The notes beneath the pieces were generated by a model, which saw only the letters and a program-made list of their open reading frames with translations, did no database searches and was not told the DNA's origin. Made by a program: the position numbers and the translations under genes. Source: CAZDBA01 sp964503615 (lineage in GTDB: Bacteria; Planctomycetota; Planctomycetia; Pirellulales; Pirellulaceae). From it: a stretch of 64,000 nucleotides of DNA. The stretch's first letter is position 1. The number at the start of each line of letters is the position of its first letter. Of the stretch, positions 59,261 through 64,000 are shown in pieces. The stretch spans positions 14,690 to 78,689 of the forward strand of contig CAZDBA010000001.1 of assembly GCA_964503615.1 (NCBI GenBank), read 5' to 3'.

Positions 59261-60265
59261 GTGAAGCACGCTGCCATCGGCCCCATTGCGGTTCACTTTC
59301 CTGCCCGCATCGAAACAAACGAGCATCTTCAGCAAGAGTTTCCTGCTTGGGATATGAAGCTGATTGGTTCCAAGACCGGAATTATGGCTCGGCATATTGC
59401 AGAACCCGATGAGTGCTCGTCCGATCTTGGAGTTGCCGCCTCCGAAAAACTGTTCCGTGAACAGGATGTTGATCCACAAACGATCGACTACCTGATAATT
59501 TGTACGCAAACGCCTGACTATGCGTTGCCAACGACCGCCTGTCTGGTGCAAGAGCGTCTTGGTTTGCGAACCAATATTGGGGCGCTTGATTTTAATCTTG
59601 GTTGCAGCGGGTACATCTACGGACTTTCGCTCGCCGATGGGCTGATTAAAAGTGGAGTCGCCAAACGGATCTTGTTTATCACAGCGGAAACGTATTCGAA
59701 ATTCATCGATGCCGCGGATCGCAGCTTAAGGACGATTTTTGGAGACGCAGCAACCGCGACGATTATCGAAGCCGCGGACCAGCCAACTTTATCCGGTTTC
59801 CAGTTCGGTACTGATGGGAGTGGCGCCGATACGTTGTTTGCGACAGGCAGCGGGTTTCGTTCGGATGATGACGCGATTCAGCCAAGACATCGAAAACGCT
59901 GGAAGAGTCAGCTGTATATGGACGGTCCCAGTTTGATCAGTTTCACAGTTGGAAAGATTCCGGGTTTGGTCGATGGGATTTGCGAAGCGGCTGGGATTTC
60001 AAAATCTGATGTTGGTCAATATCTGTTCCACCAAGCCACGTTTAAAATGTTGGAGCAGCTTCGCGAGGCTTTGGAAATCGAAGCTGAAGCATTACCGATC
60101 AAGATTGAGAATATTGGCAACACCGTTTCTTGTACCTTGCCGATCCTGATCGATCAGATGCGAGCGGAAAACGCACTTACTCCCGAAGTACCCAACTTGT
60201 TGGTCGGTTTCGGAGTAGGCTGGTCCTGGGGCGGATGTGTTTGGTACGACAGATTTAAAAAGTAG
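59261..60265 (+). CDS. 3-oxoacyl-ACP synthase III (FabH-like)
   Basis: 334 residues from a GTG start, full KAS III length. Condensing enzyme joining acyl-CoA to malonyl-ACP (or a specialised ketide/heterodisulfide of this family). The catalytic triad is visible: Cys115 in N-L-G-C-S-G-Y, His257 in L-F-H-Q-A-T and Asn287 in E-N-I-G-N-T-V-S-C. The thiolase fold continues with R-T-I-F-G-D-A-A-T-A-T and a closing G-F-G-V-G-W-S-W-G-G. No other fatty acid genes are next to it, so it may serve a secondary product rather than bulk lipid synthesis. Confidence 0.88.
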   Translation: MKHAAIGPIAVHFPARIETNEHLQQEFPAWDMKLIGSKTGIMARHIAEPDECSSDLGVAASEKLFREQDVDPQTIDYLIICTQTPDYALPTTACLVQERLGLRTNIGALDFNLGCSGYIYGLSLADGLIKSGVAKRILFITAETYSKFIDAADRSLRTIFGDAATATIIEAADQPTLSGFQFGTDGSGADTLFATGSGFRSDDDAIQPRHRKRWKSQLYMDGPSLISFTVGKIPGLVDGICEAAGISKSDVGQYLFHQATFKMLEQLREALEIEAEALPIKIENIGNTVSCTLPILIDQMRAENALTPEVPNLLVGFGVGWSWGGCVWYDRFKK

Positions 60266-60303
60266 AAAAGAGGGCATCTTCTGTCCTAAGTGTCGTACTC
60301 AGT

Positions 60304-61329
60304 TTAATGCTGCTCGTCAAAGTTAAGTGAGATGCGACGTCCCTCTCGGGCGCTTTCGTGAGCGGCGTTTACGATCATCAGTGTATGGTAGGCTGCATCC
60401 AAATCGTTCGGGCGCCGTACAAGACTGGTTACATTCCTGTAGAACTGGTCAAGCATTCGTTCCCCCATCGGCAGATCCGATTCCAGCGATTCCGTATGCG
60501 GCCCACCGTTGTCAAACCAAGTCAGTGTGTGGGGCAAGTCCATAAACGCGACGCCTTTTTCACACGAGACTTGTAGGTTAGAGGGGCGTCGAAAACTGAG
60601 TGCATCTGACCATCGTTCAGGAATGTAATGTCCGATACTCATTTGGGCCATTGCGCCGACCTCGCCGTCTTTTCCCGCGAACTGCAAATTGACCATTTGA
60701 TAAAAGACGTCACGATTTTCAGAGTGTTGCTCGTGAATTTCACTTGTCACTGAAATCGGATATTGGCCTATCAGATCGCAGCACCAATCCACCTGCTCCA
60801 TCAGGTGTCGCCACGTCAGCGGGCAGTATTCGCCGCGACGCCGACGGTTGGATTGTTCCTCGGCCGACATTCGTTGGTGACAGAACAGAATACGCGGCTG
60901 TCCCAGTCGGGTTGCAATCAACTCTTTCAATCGTATAGTTGAAGGGCAGTACCTTCTGGGCAGTTCGGACATAAACGCAGCGCCCGACTGATCGATTCGC
61001 TCACGGATTTCCTGAATCTGATCCTTTGAAATATCCAGCGCCGTCGCGCTGAAAACGGCTTTTCCTGCTTCGCAAGCTGCCACTAATGGAATGGGGCCGA
61101 CCCAGTCAGGGGACAATGCCAAAACGGCATCAATGTCTTCACGCTCAATCAATGCGCGAAATCCGTCCATGGGAGTAGCACCAAACTCGCGAGCCACGTT
61201 AACGGCCAATTGTGCGATTTCGCAGCAAACTGCTCGAACTTCGAAACGGTCGGCGAGCTTCATTAATGAAGGCCGGTGCATGGTTTGCCATTGGTCACCA
61301 AGCCCGATCAAGCCAATGCGTATTTTCAT
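60304..61329 (-). CDS. Gfo/Idh/MocA-family oxidoreductase (cytoplasmic)
   Basis: 341 residues. The N-terminus M-K-I-R-I-G-L-I-G-L-G-D-Q-W is the Rossmann loop (G-x-G-x-x-G relaxed to G-L-G-D-Q-W), and there is no Tat signal, unlike the larger family member at 52953. The D-I-D-A-V-L-A-L-S-P segment and the later A-Y-H-T-L-M-I-V-N-A-A-H-E-S-A-R-E-G-R are typical. The usual E-K-P at the end of the Rossmann domain is replaced (F-S-A-T-A-L-D), so cofactor use may differ. Convergent with KAS III, 38 bp apart. Substrate unknown. Confidence 0.82.
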   Translation of the reverse strand: MKIRIGLIGLGDQWQTMHRPSLMKLADRFEVRAVCCEIAQLAVNVAREFGATPMDGFRALIEREDIDAVLALSPDWVGPIPLVAACEAGKAVFSATALDISKDQIQEIRERIDQSGAAFMSELPRRYCPSTIRLKELIATRLGQPRILFCHQRMSAEEQSNRRRRGEYCPLTWRHLMEQVDWCCDLIGQYPISVTSEIHEQHSENRDVFYQMVNLQFAGKDGEVGAMAQMSIGHYIPERWSDALSFRRPSNLQVSCEKGVAFMDLPHTLTWFDNGGPHTESLESDLPMGERMLDQFYRNVTSLVRRPNDLDAAYHTLMIVNAAHESAREGRRISLNFDEQH

Positions 61330-61762
61330 GAGCGGAAAAGTTCAAAAACTAAAACAAGATTGGAGGTGTTTCGGGAGTACAAATTGTATCCTGTAACCCA
61401 ACATACTGAAACTTGAATCGGTCACAATTGCCAAAGTCCGTTAGTAACGACGGTTCGGATGATGGGTGTATTACAAAACAATCTCGCTTGTTTGTTGCAT
61501 TCGGCTTGGTCCATACAGCCCGAACTTAATCGGTGTTTGGACTTCAGGATCAAAATTCGAATTTCTGTAACAGCCCTTATCGCTTATTGATTTCGTGTTG
61601 ATCACACAAAATTCTGCAAGCAAATCAGAAACTTAGAACAACCTCTGCTTGCAATTCCCGCCGATACATTTCCTGTCGCGGTGAAACAGATCGGCGACTG
61701 CTCATATCGGGTCACCTAAGATCCGACTTTTATCAACTCTGCTGTAAATGAGGGTATTGCAG
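61330..61762. other. 433-bp intergenic stretch, no gene recognised
   Basis: Between divergent genes, so it should carry promoters both ways. I find only short inverted repeats (for example GTCGC near 61676 with GCGAC near 61693). No RNA or ORF is supported. Confidence 0.4.
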
Positions 61763-62200
61763 ATGAAACTAGCTTCGGCCTTACTTTTATTGTCAGTGTT
61801 GTTCCCAGTCCAGGATCCCACCGATTATCGAACTGCTTACGAAAGTGCGCAAGCAGGAAATCGCCCATTGTTGGTATTGGTTACTGCTGAATGGTGCCCG
61901 CCTTGTCAGCGAATGAAGAACACGACGATGCCAGAACTTCTTTCTCGCGATGCGTTCGCGGATTTCCATTTCGCTACCGTCGACTATGACCGAGAGAACG
62001 ATCTTGCGACGCAATTGATCGGTGATCGTGGTGTTCCCCAACTGTTGATGTTTGAGAAACAGGATGGGAAATGGATCCGTCGATATATCACAGGATACAA
62101 AACTGCGGACACAGTCGAGGCGTTTATTGCTCAAGCAACCACGCCAATCAGGACTGCTTCCAGTGATAATCGTGTCGAAGGTATGGAACTAGACAAGTAG
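61763..62200 (+). CDS. exported thioredoxin-like protein
   Basis: 145 residues from the ATG at 61763 (GAGG about 10 nt before); an in-frame ATG at 61748 would add five. A short signal/anchor (L-A-S-A-L-L-L-L-S-V-L-F-P) precedes a single thioredoxin domain: V-L-V-T-A-E-W-C-P-P-C-Q-R-M-K, followed by V-D-Y-D and R-G-V-P-Q-L-L-M-F (cis-Pro site). It probably acts as a periplasmic disulfide reductase. It precedes the glycosyltransferase by 56 bp. Confidence 0.88.
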   Translation: MKLASALLLLSVLFPVQDPTDYRTAYESAQAGNRPLLVLVTAEWCPPCQRMKNTTMPELLSRDAFADFHFATVDYDRENDLATQLIGDRGVPQLLMFEKQDGKWIRRYITGYKTADTVEAFIAQATTPIRTASSDNRVEGMELDK

Positions 62201-62256
62201 ACCTTGATTCTACCGCAACGGTAGACGGTTGTTGGTTAGATTCATAAACTGGGCGG

Positions 62257-62940
62257 ATGAAAATTTCCGTGATCATCCCAGTGCTCGATGAGCAACATCG
62301 AATCAGGCTTTCAGTACAAAGAGCTTGGGAAGCAGGGGCGGATGAAGTAATCTTGGTCGATGGAGGCAGCACCGACCAAACGATTGAGATCGCGAAAGAA
62401 ACAAATTGCTCGCTTCTTACTGCCCCACCAGGGCGAGCAAAGCAACAGAACCACGGCGCCCAGCACGCAAAGGGCGACGTGGTTCTTTTTTTGCATGTGG
62501 ATAACTGGCTGGCTTCGGGGGCTTGCCAACAAATTCGTAATGAACTGCAACAATCCAAGCTGGGCGCGGGCGCTTTTTTACAAAAGATCGAATCGAAGCG
62601 AACGTTCCTCAAGTGGGTAGAACGGGCCAATGGTAAGCGTGTGCGTTGGTTCAATCTTGCTTACGGCGACCAAGGGATCTTTATGCGTAAATCCCTTTTC
62701 AAAGAGGTCGGCGGGTTTCCCAATGTTGACTTGCTGGAAGACTACATGCTGTCTCAGGCTCTACGGCGCGAAGGGGACCTTTTGCTTTTGCCAGGCCCGT
62801 TACATGTTGATCCGCGACGGTGGGAAGCAAACGGACCTATCCGGCAAACGATGCGCAATTTTATGGTCATTGCGGCTTATCGAATGGGAGTACATCCAAA
62901 TGCCTTGAGGAAATTTTACGATTCGAGCACAAGAGAGTAG
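62257..62940 (+). CDS. family 2 glycosyltransferase (TIGR04283-type)
   Basis: 227 residues. GT-A fold: I-S-V-I-I-P-V-L-D-E at the start, V-I-L-V-D-G-G-S-T-D-Q-T, and the metal-binding F-L-H-V-D (DxD region), with the acceptor-side G-D-Q-G-I-F-M-R and L-L-E-D-Y-M-L-S. The compact length and G-D-Q-G-I-F order resemble TIGR04283, first described for arsenosugar biosynthesis, but no arsM or arsS-type gene is adjacent, so the substrate is not fixed. Confidence 0.85.
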   Translation: MKISVIIPVLDEQHRIRLSVQRAWEAGADEVILVDGGSTDQTIEIAKETNCSLLTAPPGRAKQQNHGAQHAKGDVVLFLHVDNWLASGACQQIRNELQQSKLGAGAFLQKIESKRTFLKWVERANGKRVRWFNLAYGDQGIFMRKSLFKEVGGFPNVDLLEDYMLSQALRREGDLLLLPGPLHVDPRRWEANGPIRQTMRNFMVIAAYRMGVHPNALRKFYDSSTRE

Positions 62941-62981
62941 AGAGTAGTCGCCTAACGTGTCATTCAAACGCTTGGAGCGCA

Positions 62982-63005
62982 AATGGAAACCCAACGCGTT
63001 GGCGA
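62982..63005 (+). repeat. diverged half copy of the palindromic repeat
   Basis: 24 nt matching one arm and spacer of the 15650-15696 palindrome at about 20 positions, again intergenic (between the glycosyltransferase and the DUF1569 gene). Confidence 0.65.
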
Positions 63006-63127
63006 AGATCGATGTTGAGAAAATGTCGTAGACCGTTTGCCATCAATGCTGTTTTCTATTCGAATATAGGCAAGGCGACTTGGTTTGCTTGAAGACCAAA
63101 TGAATCAAATTTTCATAAGGAAGCGGT

Positions 63128-63592
63128 ATGGCAAATTCTCCAGAACGACGTGAGTTGAGTTTTGCAAGTCTCGACGAGGCGGTGGCGGAAGCGGAGCGAT
63201 TGGCAAGTGGGCCCGTTCGTACCACTGGCAATCACACGTTTGGCCAAATCCTGGAGCATCTGGCTCGAACGCACGATATGGGTACGGGAAAACTAGTGGG
63301 CCCTCGTCCACCGCTGATGGTCCGATTGATGATGCCTCTCGTGAAGTCGTTTATCCTCAAAGACGTAAAGCCGGGTTACAAATTGCCGGCCAAGGCTGAG
63401 GAGTTCTTTTGGCCAGATCAAGAGTTCGATGTTCAAGAGGCTTTGGCCCATCTCAAAGAATCGGTAGCGGACTATAAAACAAAAGGGCCTTTGGAAAAGC
63501 ACCCCATCTTTGGCAAACTGTCCCGTGAACAAGCTACACAACTGAACTGCAAACATTGCGCGATGCATTTAAGTTTTGTTCATCCTGCTTGA
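63128..63592 (+). CDS. DUF1569 protein
   Basis: 154 residues; AAGGAAG upstream supports the ATG at 63128. It has the DinB-like helical pattern of DUF1569: R-R-E-L-S-F, H-T-F-G-Q-I-L-E-H-L-A near 40, a central P-G-Y-K-L-P and the late H-C-A-M-H-L-S-F-V. Conserved histidines could bind a metal, as in DinB-type proteins. Its function has not been established. The next gene starts 10 bp after the stop, probably the same operon. Confidence 0.88.
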   Translation: MANSPERRELSFASLDEAVAEAERLASGPVRTTGNHTFGQILEHLARTHDMGTGKLVGPRPPLMVRLMMPLVKSFILKDVKPGYKLPAKAEEFFWPDQEFDVQEALAHLKESVADYKTKGPLEKHPIFGKLSREQATQLNCKHCAMHLSFVHPA

Positions 63593-63602
63593 TTGGATTT
63601 GC

Positions 63603-64000
63603 ATGAGCTTGAAGAAGTCCCCAATTCAAAAAATCGTCTCAGGAGGCCAAACTGGCGTCGACCGCGCGGCGTTGGACGTAGCCATCTTTTTGGAAATGGA
63701 GCACGGTGGTTGGTGCCCAGCGGGAAGACGCGCCGAAGATGGCGCGATCCCAGAACGGTACGACTTGAAAGAAATGTCCAGCCGTGACTATGGAAAACGG
63801 ACAGAACAGAACGTCGTCGACTCCGATGGAACGCTTGTCCTTTATTGGGCAAAAATGAAAGGTGGAACGCGTTTAACGTACCGTTTGGCCGCAAAGCACC
63901 AACGGCCGAGGCTGAGTGTTGATCTGTTTGACAAAGAGTGGCCCACGGAGTTTGTTCGCGATTGGATCGCCACTGAGAACATCAGCGTCCTTAACGTTGG
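63603..64000 (+). CDS. putative molybdenum carrier / YpsA-like SLOG protein (5' part, runs off window)
   Basis: Open to the last base, so partial (132 codons visible). M-S-L-K-K-S-P-I-Q-K-I-V-S-G-G-Q-T-G-V-D-R-A-A-L-D is the signature of this family, followed by G-G-W-C-P-A-G-R-R-A-E-D-G-A-I-P, E-R-Y-D-L-K-E, S-S-R-D-Y, R-T-E-Q-N-V and D-S-D-G-T-L-V-L. It belongs to the SLOG superfamily of nucleotide-binding Rossmann-like proteins; the 'molybdenum carrier' name comes from homology and the real ligand is uncertain. Confidence 0.88.
   Translation, partial: MSLKKSPIQKIVSGGQTGVDRAALDVAIFLEMEHGGWCPAGRRAEDGAIPERYDLKEMSSRDYGKRTEQNVVDSDGTLVLYWAKMKGGTRLTYRLAAKHQRPRLSVDLFDKEWPTEFVRDWIATENISVLNV

Overview
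The window looks like a chromosomal contig from a planctomycete, most likely a Pirellulales-type marine or aquatic bacterium of roughly 50% GC (estimated by eye). The signs are: lipoproteins and outer-membrane barrels with Gly-Ser-Gly-Ser-Arg linkers and Cys-rich segments; a subtilase starting with an LEPR-XLL-like motif; a metzincin with a poly-acidic insert; a four-gene MoxR/DUF58/VWA cluster; a Tat-exported Gfo/Idh/MocA oxidoreductase coupled to a DoxX-like protein; and loose gene packing with few long operons. No phage, integrase, transposase or CRISPR array was seen.

Layout. 1-5.2 kb: 3' end of ligA, a GIN-domain lipoprotein, a UvrA paralogue and a ThiF/MoeB-type E1-like enzyme. 5.2-11 kb: small unknown proteins, tRNA-Ser(GCU) with its terminator, a secreted EEP-family hydrolase, a solute-binding lipoprotein, a LigD-PE-like protein and a membrane-anchored unknown. 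11-19 kb: a GMC oxidoreductase, an outer-membrane protein, YjbQ, a small conserved protein and a large secreted metzincin. 19.2-26.5 kb: an operon-like VWA / MoxR / DUF58 / BatA-like set. 26.6-34.7 kb: a hydroxyacid dehydrogenase, then a minus-strand run of queA, a TlpA-like redoxin, recO, a BamD-like lipoprotein and an LptE-like lipoprotein, followed by rsmH. 34.7-39.5 kb: a monohaem cytochrome-like protein, ApbE, a DUF2809 protein and a repeat-bearing outer-membrane protein. 39.8-46.1 kb: an Arg/Asp-rich disordered protein, tRNA-Sec, a secreted unknown, a selenoprotein and a second repeat-bearing outer-membrane protein. 46.4-64 kb: two TPR membrane proteins, a MATE transporter, a DoxX/oxidoreductase pair, a subtilase, a methyltransferase-like protein, KAS III, a second Gfo/Idh/MocA protein, a thioredoxin, a family 2 glycosyltransferase, a DUF1569 protein and the start of a YpsA-like molybdenum-carrier-type protein.

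The most interesting result is selenocysteine use. A complete tRNA-Sec (anticodon UCA, 8-bp acceptor stem, long variable arm) lies at 41455-41551. About 2.6 kb away, on the other strand, is a gene that ordinary gene calling would truncate: 43703-44134 reads as an iodothyronine-deiodinase-like thioredoxin-fold protein with an in-frame UGA in the motif T-U-P-P-F, followed 17 nt later by a small hairpin with a GG-containing loop like a bacterial SECIS element. The 3' end of this gene lies in one copy of an apparently perfect 357-bp tandem duplication.

Three 100-N gaps (14299-14398, 15767-15866, 26463-26562) are scaffold joins. The first two are flanked by identical 55-bp ends, so the contigs almost certainly overlap and nothing is missing there. 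Several palindromic repeats recur in intergenic DNA. All functional calls come from reading motifs; no database search was run.
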